Shown: piece after piece, positions 40,711-48,176 of the stretch
How positions within the stretch are numbered: the stretch's first letter is position 1
How the letters are laid out: the number at the start of each line of letters is the position of its first letter
Source of the DNA: Variovorax sp. YR216
GTDB lineage: Bacteria > Pseudomonadota > Gammaproteobacteria > Burkholderiales > Burkholderiaceae_C
Assembly (NCBI RefSeq): GCF_900107745.1
Contig: NZ_FNRO01000001.1
Span: 558,001-622,000, forward strand
DNA: 64,000 nucleotides
Direction: 5' to 3'
Made by a program: the position numbers and the translations under genes
The notes under the pieces: generated by a model
What the model was told of the DNA's origin: nothing
Seen by the model: only the letters and a program-made list of their open reading frames with translations
Database searches by the model: none

Positions 40711-41991
40711 ATGAACGTCGCGATCATCGGCGGCGGGTGGGCCGGCATGGCGTGCGCCGTGGAAGCCGCAGGCGCCGGCCACGCGGTCACTGTCTTCGAG
40801 GCCGCGCGCAACTGGGGCGGCCGGGCGCGCGCGCTGACTGGCGAGCTTCCCAACGGCGAAAGCGTGACGCTCGACAACGGCCAGCACATCCTCATCGGCG
40901 CCTACACCGCATCGCTGGACCTGATGGCGCGCGTCGGCGTCGATCCGGACGAAGCCTTGCAGCGCGTTCCGCTGAACCTGCGTTTTCCGGACGGCACCGG
41001 CCTGTCCCTGCCGCAGCTTCCGTCCTGGCTCGACCGTGCGACGCGCCGCATCGCGCCGCTCGACGTGCTGGCCGGCGTGCTCGGCGCGCGCGGATGGTCA
41101 TGGCAGGACAAGCTGTCGCTGCTGAAGACCTCCACCCGCTGGCAGCGGCAGGGCTTTGTCTGCGCGGACCACGAAACGGTGGCGGATCTGTGCGCGCCGC
41201 TCACCCCGCGCGTGCGTGCGGAGCTCACCGAGCCGCTGTGCGTCTCGGCCCTCAACACGCCGGCCGCACAGGCCAGCGGCAAGGTCTTCCTTCGCGTGCT
41301 CGACGAGGCACTGTTCCGCACAGCGGGCGGATCCCAGCTTCTGCTGCCGCGCGTCGATCTCGGCGCGCTGTTTCCGGATGCGGCAGACCGCTGGCTGCGC
41401 GAGCGCGGCGCCCGCACGGAGCTCGGCCGCCGCGTGCGCTCGGTCGAGCCGGCCGGACACGGTTGGCGAGTTGATGGCGATGCCTTCGATCGGGTGGTGC
41501 TGGCATGCTCACCGTGGGAAGCCGCCCGGATTGCAGCCGACATCGCACCGACATGGTCCGCCACCGCCGACGAACTGGCGCATGAGGCCATCACCACCGT
41601 GTACCTGCACGGCAGCGCAGGACTTCCGGCCCCATTTCTTGCGCTGCGCTGCACGCCGGCAGCGCCTGCGCAGTTTGCCTTCGACCGGGGCCAACTCGGC
41701 GGTCCCCGGGGCCTGCTCGCCTTCGTCATCAGCGCGAGCGGCGACGATCGCGAGCTGCTGCAACGCCAGGTCGTCGCGCAGGCCCGCGAACAGCTCGGAC
41801 TGGACGGGCTCCGCCCCGTGCTCACGGTGATGGAACGGCGCGCGACCTTCGCATGCACGCCACGCCTGGTCCGGCCGCCGATGCAGGTCGCGCCGCAACT
41901 CATGGCGTGCGGCGACTACATCGAAGGTGCCTACCCCGGAACGATCGAAGGGGCGGTGCGCAGCGCGATCGCGGCCGCCGCGGCGCTCTAA
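40711..41991 (+). CDS. hpnE: Hydroxysqualene dehydroxylase HpnE (FAD-dependent)
   Basis: This 426-residue flavoprotein reduces hydroxysqualene to squalene. It has the N-terminal dinucleotide-binding motif VAIIGGGWAGMACAVEAAGAG, then ARNWGGRARAL and DNGQHILIGAY, as in the amine-oxidase-like HpnE family. It ends with MACGDYIEGAYPGTIEGAVRS, the FAD-contact region. The frame is open far upstream through the repeats, but ATG 40711 gives the correct N-terminus. Squalene-hopene cyclase is not in the window, so hopanoid production must be completed by genes elsewhere. Confidence 0.93.
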   Translation: MNVAIIGGGWAGMACAVEAAGAGHAVTVFEAARNWGGRARALTGELPNGESVTLDNGQHILIGAYTASLDLMARVGVDPDEALQRVPLNLRFPDGTGLSLPQLPSWLDRATRRIAPLDVLAGVLGARGWSWQDKLSLLKTSTRWQRQGFVCADHETVADLCAPLTPRVRAELTEPLCVSALNTPAAQASGKVFLRVLDEALFRTAGGSQLLLPRVDLGALFPDAADRWLRERGARTELGRRVRSVEPAGHGWRVDGDAFDRVVLACSPWEAARIAADIAPTWSATADELAHEAITTVYLHGSAGLPAPFLALRCTPAAPAQFAFDRGQLGGPRGLLAFVISASGDDRELLQRQVVAQAREQLGLDGLRPVLTVMERRATFACTPRLVRPPMQVAPQLMACGDYIEGAYPGTIEGAVRSAIAAAAAL

Positions 41992-42009
41992 GGCCTCAGG
42001 CCTTGGACC

Positions 42010-43512
42010 TCAGGCCCGCCCGGAGGGCTTTCCCGCGCCACTCCAGTCGGCGTGAAAGCCGGGCACCGGCGTACCCAGCATCGTCTCCAGCGGATTGCTC
42101 ACCGGTGCGGCGGGCGCGGTGCGCAGGTTCGGCTGCGGCGTTGGCCACGGCTGCGTCACATGCGGCCTGACCTCGGAATCCAGCGCGATGCTGTGCTTGT
42201 CCATCAACCGATAGAGCGTCATGCGCGACACGCCGAGTTCGCGCGCGGCATGCGTGATGTTGCGGCCGACGCGGGTCAGGGTCAGCACGATCGCGTCGCG
42301 CTCGGCGACGGTTCGCGCGGCGTCGAGTCCCATGCCCACCGGGTTGTCCGCGGGCGCGAGGCCGAGGTCGTTCGGCCCGATCAGGCGCCGGTCGGTCATC
42401 ACCACCGCGCGCTGCACCCGGTTGAAGAGCTCACGCACATTGCCCGGCCACGCATGCGCGAGCATGGCCGCGACGGCCTGCCGGCTGAAGCCCTTGACGC
42501 GCGCCCGACTCTTCGCGGCGCAGCGCTGGAAGAAGTACTCGGCAAGGATCGGGACGTCCTCCATGCGCCGCCGCAGAGGCGCGACTTCGATGGACAGCAC
42601 ATTCAGGCGGTAGAAAAGGTCGTCGCGAAACTGCCCGACCGCCACCGCCTCCGCCAGGTCCACATGCGATGCCGCGACGACCCGCACGTCGACATTCAGG
42701 TTGCGCACCGCGCCCACGCGGCTGATGGTCTTTTCCTGCAGGAAACGAAGCAGGTTGGTCTGCAGTTCCACCGGGAGATCGCCGATCTCGTCGAGGAAGA
42801 TGGTTCCGCCGTTGGCCGCCTCGATGAGCCCGCGCCGTTCCGACGAGGCGCCAGTGAACGCGCCGCGCTCGTGCCCGAAGAGCTCCGACTGGATCAGGTT
42901 CGGCGAGATCGCGCCGCAGTTCACCGCGACAAACGGCCCCGCCGAGCGCTGCGAGCATTGGTGGATCGCCCGCGCCGCAAGCTCCTTGCCGCTGCCGCTT
43001 TCCCCGCCGATGAGCACTGGCGCATCGGTGGCGGCCACCTTGCGTATCTGCTGGCGCAGCCGCGTGATCGCAGGCCCCTGCCCCACCATGCCAAGCGCAT
43101 CGACCGCATGGCGATGCGCCGCGTCGTGGCGCAATCGCAGCAGCGCGCGCTGATCCGCGTGCTGCAGCGTCATCTCGAGCTCGCCGAGGTCGATCGGCAT
43201 CACCTGGTGGTCGAAGAAGCAGCCGAGCACCAGTTCGCGGAAACCGGGGTGCTCCAGCGCCTCTGTCTCGCAGAGGGTCACCCATTCGGAACCCGGCGAC
43301 GCATTGACGCAGGCTTCGACGGCGGCTTCCGGCACGCTCAGCGACGTGCCGACGATCAGCACGCCCACCTTGAAATGCCGATGCGCCTGGATGCGGCCCG
43401 CGGCGACGAGGTCGCTCGCCTGCGTCACGTCCCAACCCCTGGCGATCAGGGGCTCGAGGACCTGGGTCGCGTCACCGCCCAGCGTCACGCAAAGAATGCT
43501 TCCCGGCTGCAT
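42010..43512 (-). CDS. VpsR-like sigma-54-dependent activator
   Basis: In 500 residues the order is an N-terminal receiver-like domain (about 1-120) lacking a clear phospho-acceptor Asp pocket, the AAA+ sigma-54 domain (about 140-370) and a C-terminal Fis-type helix-turn-helix (about 418-441, ITHAARELGVSRMTLYRLMD). Key motifs are Walker A GGESGSGKE (169-177), sigma-54 contact loop GAFTGA (217-222) and Walker B FLDEIGD. The degenerate receiver plus this layout resembles VpsR-type regulators, which control exopolysaccharide and biofilm genes, some by binding c-di-GMP. It follows the barrel gene by 16 bases and is probably co-transcribed with it. Likely targets are the sigma-54 promoters upstream of the Gly-rich gene. 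Confidence 0.9.
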   Translation of the reverse strand: MQPGSILCVTLGGDATQVLEPLIARGWDVTQASDLVAAGRIQAHRHFKVGVLIVGTSLSVPEAAVEACVNASPGSEWVTLCETEALEHPGFRELVLGCFFDHQVMPIDLGELEMTLQHADQRALLRLRHDAAHRHAVDALGMVGQGPAITRLRQQIRKVAATDAPVLIGGESGSGKELAARAIHQCSQRSAGPFVAVNCGAISPNLIQSELFGHERGAFTGASSERRGLIEAANGGTIFLDEIGDLPVELQTNLLRFLQEKTISRVGAVRNLNVDVRVVAASHVDLAEAVAVGQFRDDLFYRLNVLSIEVAPLRRRMEDVPILAEYFFQRCAAKSRARVKGFSRQAVAAMLAHAWPGNVRELFNRVQRAVVMTDRRLIGPNDLGLAPADNPVGMGLDAARTVAERDAIVLTLTRVGRNITHAARELGVSRMTLYRLMDKHSIALDSEVRPHVTQPWPTPQPNLRTAPAAPVSNPLETMLGTPVPGFHADWSGAGKPSGRA

Positions 43513-43528
43513 GCCGTTACGCCCCCAC

Positions 43529-44947
43529 TCAGAAGGACAACGGGAATCGGACTGTCAGTTGGAGGTCGGGTGTGTCGCGCGTCAGGCCAGCGCCCACGCT
43601 CACGTTCAACACGGACTTGGCGCTGTACCGATACGAGTAACCCAGCAGCAACGATGCGAGTTGGGTACGCACCGAGCCAATCACTGTCTGGCCGTTCTGC
43701 TTCGTCGGCGCGACGGTATACAGCTCCATGCCCAGGCTGAACGACGAACGCTCGTTGAGCGCCAGGCCCATGCCGAAATTCAGGCCCCATACATCGCCAG
43801 CCTTGATGTCGCCGAGGAATTCCTTCTGCCCGTTCAGCACCGTGCGGCTGACATCGTTGCGCTGGAAGTTGTAGGTGTAGCTCAGGCCGCCGAAGAACAC
43901 GGCGGGATCGGACGGCAGCAGGAAGGTCAGGCTCGGCTGCAGCGAATAGAAACCCGAGCCCGTCGGCAGCTCGAGCGGCAGACCGGTTCCGGTGGTGTTG
44001 CCGATGCACCGCGTCACGCAGTCGACCGGCACTTCAAATGGGTCCGTGCCGTTGCGCGCCTTGAAGCGCAACCCGCCGACCACGTAAGGCTTGTTGTTGT
44101 CCCGACCGTCGGCAATCTGGTAGCGGATGGCGGCTTCGATGTCGCCCATGCCGTTGCCGTGCGTATTGAAGACGTTGTCGGTTGCAGAGCCGGTGAAGAT
44201 CTCGCGGCTGATGGTCGAGTCGGAGCGCGCGACATACGGCAGCTTCAGCTCCAGCTCCATGCGGTTCGTCGCACCCCAGCGGCCCGTCAGCGCGCCGATG
44301 AAGGTGTTGCGCTTGAACTCGCGCACGTCGATGAGGCCGATCAGGATCGCCGGGATCACCGTGTAGCCGACGAGCGCGACGCGATTGTTCGATGAGTAGC
44401 CGTACTGCAGGGAGGGTTCCAGCACGAAGTGGCCCTGCGGCGTCAGGATGCTGGGCTCGTCGAAGAGCTGGGCCACCGGCGGTGCCTGTACTTCCTCGCT
44501 CGGCGCGACACCCACGCGCACGGCACGCGTCGAAGTGTCGGCGGCATCGGCGGCGGCACCGGCCGGTGCGGGCCTTTCCTCGGCGATCTTCGAGCCCGGC
44601 GCAGGCATCGGAACGGGTCTTGCGGGCGCGGCCGACTTGGCTTCCTGCGATGACAGGCGTTCCTGCAGTTCGCGATAGCGACCTTCCTGTTCGGTGGCCT
44701 GGCGGCGCAGCGCCTCGATTTGCTGGCCCTGCTCGGTTACCTGCTTCTGGAGGGCCTCCACGCGCCTGTTGGGGTTGGTCGCGGTGGTCGCACTGGTCGG
44801 GTTCCGCGCGGCCGCGGGTTTGGGCTTGGAGGCGCTTGAGGTCGAGGCGGCACCCTGGTCACTTTGCGACTGAGCAATGGCATCGGACCATGCCATCGAG
44901 GAACAGGCAAGTAACAAGAGCGCCCCGTATGAGCGGTAAGTCTCCAT
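43529..44947 (-). CDS. Outer-membrane beta-barrel with N-terminal coiled coil (FapF-like)
   Basis: This 472-residue precursor starts METYRSYGALLLLACSSMAW, a signal cleaved near residue 25. A Ser/Ala/Pro region is followed by a coiled coil at about 61-104 (VEALQKQVTEQGQQIEALRRQ), a Pro/Ala linker, and a C-terminal barrel (about 165-472) of alternating strands that ends in Phe (LTVRFPLSF), the usual BAM signal. The barrel resembles PF13557 porins. FapF, the amyloid-export pore of Pseudomonas, has the same design: signal, coiled coil, linker, barrel. I infer a pore for the exported proteins encoded divergently. No strong promoter was found upstream on this strand. Confidence 0.8.
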   Translation of the reverse strand: METYRSYGALLLLACSSMAWSDAIAQSQSDQGAASTSSASKPKPAAARNPTSATTATNPNRRVEALQKQVTEQGQQIEALRRQATEQEGRYRELQERLSSQEAKSAAPARPVPMPAPGSKIAEERPAPAGAAADAADTSTRAVRVGVAPSEEVQAPPVAQLFDEPSILTPQGHFVLEPSLQYGYSSNNRVALVGYTVIPAILIGLIDVREFKRNTFIGALTGRWGATNRMELELKLPYVARSDSTISREIFTGSATDNVFNTHGNGMGDIEAAIRYQIADGRDNNKPYVVGGLRFKARNGTDPFEVPVDCVTRCIGNTTGTGLPLELPTGSGFYSLQPSLTFLLPSDPAVFFGGLSYTYNFQRNDVSRTVLNGQKEFLGDIKAGDVWGLNFGMGLALNERSSFSLGMELYTVAPTKQNGQTVIGSVRTQLASLLLGYSYRYSAKSVLNVSVGAGLTRDTPDLQLTVRFPLSF

Positions 44948-45094
44948 CGATGTCCCTCACTTCCTGCTTCTTGCGCCGGACATGCGCCCAGCATTCTGCA
45001 TGCCAGCGTAAGCGGAATGCTCGAACTGCGCAAAGCCAGAAGTTGCAAACAAAAGTAAGCGCCCGATCGTCTCCCGGATGCTGTCTCAGGGATG

Positions 45095-45110
45095 TGGCAC
45101 TTTCGTTGCG
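45095..45110 (+). promoter_or_regulatory. Sigma-54 promoter match, distal
   Basis: TGGCACTTTCGTTGCG has GG and GC exactly ten bases apart and a perfect -24 box (TGGCAC). It points to the Gly-rich gene but lies 420 bases before its ATG, so it would make a long leader, or it may be a decoy or a second start. Confidence 0.55.
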
Positions 45111-45299
45111 AATCCGCCCGGCGAACGCGGCAGTTCACGAGTCAGACACGGTGTCGTTGCCTCGGCGCGAGGTTCGGCGAACAGGGTTGGATCGATTGCC
45201 CCCCGCGTACCACATTTGAGACACAACGCGAATCCACACGCGTTGCAGCTCAAGTCAATGCGCGCGCTGGTGTTGCGAGTGAAAGCACTGCGAATCCAA

Positions 45300-45334
45300 C
45301 GCTGATCGCTGTCAATCAGATGTGACAGTCAGCG
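45300..45334. promoter_or_regulatory. Inverted repeat, candidate activator-binding site
   Basis: CGCTGA pairs with TCAGCG and, inside it, TGTCA pairs with TGACA, leaving a short asymmetric bulge. The dyad is centred about 130 bases upstream of the proximal sigma-54 promoter, the usual place for the enhancer site of a sigma-54 activator. Binding by the adjacent VpsR-like protein is inferred. Confidence 0.5.
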
Positions 45335-45448
45335 TTGAAAAAGCACCCATCCAAGCGCGCCGCGAGCCCCTGTTGCTTTGTCGCGATTCCGTCATCTTCG
45401 ACTCGCTCCCAATGAGGAAAGGTCCGCGAGAAACAAGCCGTAATTTGC

Positions 45449-45464
45449 TGGCATTGAAGTTGCA
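45449..45464 (+). promoter_or_regulatory. Sigma-54 promoter of the Gly-rich gene, proximal
   Basis: TGGCATTGAAGTTGCA matches the -24/-12 consensus TGGCACG-N4-TTGCW with GG and GC ten bases apart and a perfect TTGCA. It lies 66 bases before the ATG at 45530. It fits control by the sigma-54 activator encoded on the other side of the locus. Confidence 0.8.
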
Positions 45465-45529
45465 CTGCGCCCTTGGATTTGCGGCGACGCACGTCAATCC
45501 ACGCTTGTTCAACTTTTACTGGAGGGTTC

Positions 45530-47005
45530 ATGAAAAAGACACTATTGGCCACGGCCATAGCGCTTGCCTACGGGTTCTGCGGTCTGGCTCTTGCGAATGA
45601 CACCGATCAGATCACTGGGCAGAGAACGTCGGCGGGCAACAACACGAGTACGGATACGAGTACCAGTACGAGCACCAGTTCGCGCAGCAGTACACGTACC
45701 AGTACGAGCACTCGCACGGACAGCCACAACGACACGGGTGAAGCCAACGCCGATGCTGCACGCTCCGCCGCGCTGAACAACGGCTCGAGCAACAACAACT
45801 TCACGAACGCGTTCTCCAACACGAAGGTCTCCGCCATCAGCAAGCTCGAGGGCTCGGTTTCGCACAACAGGATCTACGGCATCGGCAATAGCGTGGCCAA
45901 CACCGGCTCGGCCAATGGCGGCACGGGTCTGGGCGGACACGGCGGCACTGGCCAGGGCGGCGAAGCCAGTGGCTCGGGCACCGGCGGCAATGGTGCCGTG
46001 GGCAACGGTGCGGTGGGTGCGGCGGGCGGAAGCGCCTCCAATGGCGCGATCTCGCGCGGCAACACGACGAATGGCAGTTCGGGAGATGCCGGCAACGGCG
46101 GAAGCGGCAGGGGCGGCGGCGCCAATGGCTCAAGCGACAGCGGAACGGCGGCATCGCTCGGCGGTAGCGGCGGTCGCGGCGGCTCCAGCGGCGACAGCGG
46201 CCGCGGCGGAAACAGCGGCAGCCTGGCAGCTGCCGGTGGCGGCGACAGCGGCCGCGGCGGAAGCAGCAGCAGCCTCGGAGCCGGCTTGGGCGGCAGGAGC
46301 GGCGGCGGCGGTGGCGGCGGCAGCTCCGGCGGGACGGCCGGTGGCGACGGCGGCAACGGCGGCAACGGCGGCCTGAGCGGTGCCGGCGGTGCGGGCGGCG
46401 CAGGTGGCGCAGCAGGTGCGAGCGGCACGGCTGGCGCAGGCGGCGCGAGCGGCGCAGGCGGCGCGGGCACCGGCACTGGCACGGCAGGTGCGGGCGGTGC
46501 GAGCGGCGCAGGCGGTGCGGGCACCGGAACCAGCACGGCTGGTGCGGGCGGCGCGAGCGGCGCAACGGGCGCTGGCGGAGCGGGCGGTGCAGGCGGTGGC
46601 GGCGGTGCGGCAACCAGCGCGTCCGGCGGAACCCGCACGGGCGGGGCAGGCACGGGCGGCGCAGGCGGCTCGAGCACCAATGGCAGCGCAACTGCAGGCA
46701 GCGACAGCAACGGCAACAACACGGCCGGCTCAGGTGGAAATGGTGGCAGCGGCACGGGCGGCGCAGGCGGCTCGGGCAGCGGCGGAACCAACACGGCAGC
46801 TGGCGGCACCGGCGGCACCGGCAACGGTGGCACGGGTGGCGCAGGCGGCACGGTGTCCCTCAATGCTGGCACGTTCAACATGTCCAACACGATGGGCAAC
46901 GCCGCTCAATCGGCCGCTGGCGTGGTGATCATGAACCAGAACAGCGGCTTGTCGTCGCTGGTTCAACAGGCTGTGACCGTCCAGGCCAACCTGACCGTTC
47001 ACTGA
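45530..47005 (+). CDS. Gly-rich exported repeat protein, candidate fibre subunit
   Basis: Starting at ATG 45530 (GGAGGG four bases upstream), the 491-residue product has a Sec signal MKKTLLATAIALAYGFCGLA (cleaved near 22). A Ser/Thr/Arg stretch (about 30-75) follows, then a Asn/Ser-rich segment (ALNNGSSNNNFTNAFSN) and a Gly/Ala/Ser core (about 120-440) built of GGxGG and GGAGGA units. The C-terminal domain ends VVIMNQNSG...LVQQAV. The core has almost no aromatic or charged residues. The tail motif recurs in the next small exported protein. It resembles mycobacterial PE_PGRS or silk-like sequences in composition only. I infer an extracellular structural or amyloid-like subunit. Confidence 0.75.
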   Translation: MKKTLLATAIALAYGFCGLALANDTDQITGQRTSAGNNTSTDTSTSTSTSSRSSTRTSTSTRTDSHNDTGEANADAARSAALNNGSSNNNFTNAFSNTKVSAISKLEGSVSHNRIYGIGNSVANTGSANGGTGLGGHGGTGQGGEASGSGTGGNGAVGNGAVGAAGGSASNGAISRGNTTNGSSGDAGNGGSGRGGGANGSSDSGTAASLGGSGGRGGSSGDSGRGGNSGSLAAAGGGDSGRGGSSSSLGAGLGGRSGGGGGGGSSGGTAGGDGGNGGNGGLSGAGGAGGAGGAAGASGTAGAGGASGAGGAGTGTGTAGAGGASGAGGAGTGTSTAGAGGASGATGAGGAGGAGGGGGAATSASGGTRTGGAGTGGAGGSSTNGSATAGSDSNGNNTAGSGGNGGSGTGGAGGSGSGGTNTAAGGTGGTGNGGTGGAGGTVSLNAGTFNMSNTMGNAAQSAAGVVIMNQNSGLSSLVQQAVTVQANLTVH

Positions 47006-47101
47006 TCGATAGCGAAGCCCGATGCGTGCCGCATGGCCTGACCTGCTCAGGCTGCGCGGCGCACATCGGCTCGCCGTCACGGCAGGCCAAGGGGAGACGC
47101 T

Positions 47102-47473
47102 ATGAAATTCACCACTCTTCCGGGGACCGTGAGCATGGCCCTGGGGATGCTGCTGCCGTTGGCAGCTGCGGCGCAGAGCGCCCTGCCAGGCAGCGATACG
47201 ACAGCGAAGACCGAAGAGACCGTGGCCTTCGTCGCCACGCCGGTCGATTCGGCGAAGCTGGCAGGCTATCGAGGCGGAGCCGAGGTGGTCCGCAACGACA
47301 TGACCCTGAACGGCACGACGGCCGGCAATTCGGCCCGCAATGTCGACACAGGGGACAACACCATCAGTTCGGGCTCGTTCGCCAACATGAGCGGGCTGCC
47401 GGTCGTGATCCAGAACTCTGGCGCGAACGTACTGATCCAGAACGCAGTGATCGTCCACGTGCAGATGAACTGA
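47102..47473 (+). CDS. Small exported protein with GG-type motif and QNSG tail
   Basis: This 123-residue precursor has a signal MKFTTLPGTVSMALGMLLPL (cleavage near 24). The motif DSAKLAGYRGG ends at residue 59, with Leu at -7 and a hydrophobic residue at -4, as in double-glycine leader sites. The rest (about 65 residues) is Asn/Ser/Thr/Gly-rich (LNGTTAGNSARNVDTGDN) and ends VVIQNSGANVLIQNAV, closely matching the tail of the large Gly-rich protein. It lies ten bases before the C39 peptidase gene. Cleavage after the GG would release a 64-residue fragment. Minor fibre subunit or nucleator is my inference. Confidence 0.7.
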   Translation: MKFTTLPGTVSMALGMLLPLAAAAQSALPGSDTTAKTEETVAFVATPVDSAKLAGYRGGAEVVRNDMTLNGTTAGNSARNVDTGDNTISSGSFANMSGLPVVIQNSGANVLIQNAVIVHVQMN

Positions 47474-47483
47474 GGAGACGGAC

Positions 47484-48176
47484 ATGCGCGGCATGCTGAT
47501 CTCCCTCGCACTGCTGGCCGTGGCCACCGCGGCGCCCGCCCAGGAAGAAAAGGAGCGGGCCTATATGCCATCCATGGGTATGGGCGACTTCAACATACCC
47601 GTGACGAGCCTGAAGAAGCAACGCCAGGCACGCACGCTCATCCAGAAGTACGACTTCAGCTGCGGCTCGGCTGCGCTCGCGACGCTGCTCACGCACCACT
47701 TCAACTATCCGGTCAGCGAGCAGCAGGTATTCACCTGGATGTACGAGAACGGCGATCAGGCCAAGATCCACCAGGAAGGCTTCTCGCTGCTGGACATGAA
47801 GCGCTACCTGAAGACGCTGGGCTTCGAGGCCGACGGTTTCGAGCTGCCGCTCGAAAAACTCACGCAGGCGCGCGTGCCGGCCATCGTGCTGATCAACGCC
47901 AACGGGTATCACCACTTCGTGGTCGTGAAGGGTGTGCAGCCAGGGCGCGTGCTCCTGGGCGATCCGGCGCAGGGCACGCGAGCGATCTCACGCAAGGAGT
48001 TCGACGAGATATGGCAGAACGGCCTGCTCTTCGTGATCCACAACCGGATGGACATCGCGCGCTTCAACGTCGCCGCCGACTGGCGCGTTGCGCCGCACGC
48101 GCCGCTCGGTCAGGGCATTTCCCGCGAGGGCATGGACATGCTCGCGCTGCCCAAGCTGGGGCCGGGAGACTTCTGA
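47484..48176 (+). CDS. Secreted stand-alone C39 peptidase (FapD-like)
   Basis: The 230-residue precursor starts MRGMLISLALLAVATAAPAQ (cleavage near 19). The C39 catalytic residues are visible: Cys60 in YDFSCGSAALATLL, His144 in GYHHFVVVKG and Asp160 in LLGDPAQGT. C39 peptidases usually sit on bacteriocin ABC exporters and cut after a double Gly. Here the domain is alone, has a signal peptide and no transporter, so it should act in the periplasm. The Pseudomonas Fap locus contains such an enzyme, FapD. The two neighbours carry matching L-x-G-[MY]-R-G-G motifs and are the likely substrates. It overlaps the next gene by three bases (TGATG). Confidence 0.88.
   Translation: MRGMLISLALLAVATAAPAQEEKERAYMPSMGMGDFNIPVTSLKKQRQARTLIQKYDFSCGSAALATLLTHHFNYPVSEQQVFTWMYENGDQAKIHQEGFSLLDMKRYLKTLGFEADGFELPLEKLTQARVPAIVLINANGYHHFVVVKGVQPGRVLLGDPAQGTRAISRKEFDEIWQNGLLFVIHNRMDIARFNVAADWRVAPHAPLGQGISREGMDMLALPKLGPGDF

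Larger units (their letters stand above)
44948..45529. promoter_or_regulatory. 582-base control region between barrel and Gly-rich genes
   Basis: This is the only gap over 300 bases in the window, and it holds no convincing gene. It contains two sigma-54 promoter matches pointing to the Gly-rich gene (45095 and 45449), a long inverted repeat (45300-45334) and three copies of GCGAATCC (45108, 45228, 45290). It is clearly less GC-rich near the Gly-rich gene than neighbouring DNA. A weaker sigma-54-like match faces the barrel gene (45197-45212). Confidence 0.7.

Noticed and set aside
45197..45212. Sigma-54-like match facing the barrel gene (minus strand TGGTACGCGGGGGGCA)
   Set aside because: The -24 box is fair, but the -12 box (GGGCA) lacks TT, and the site is 250 bases from the start. 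It is not listed as a promoter.
45874..46899. Minus-strand Pro-rich open frame opposite the Gly-rich core
   Set aside because: GGC-rich coding on one strand must read as Pro/Ala on the other. The plus frame has a signal peptide, ribosome site and conserved tail.
45530..47005. Homology to mycobacterial PE_PGRS proteins
   Set aside because: Similarity is limited to Gly-rich composition. The signal peptide and C-terminal domain differ, so convergence is more likely.
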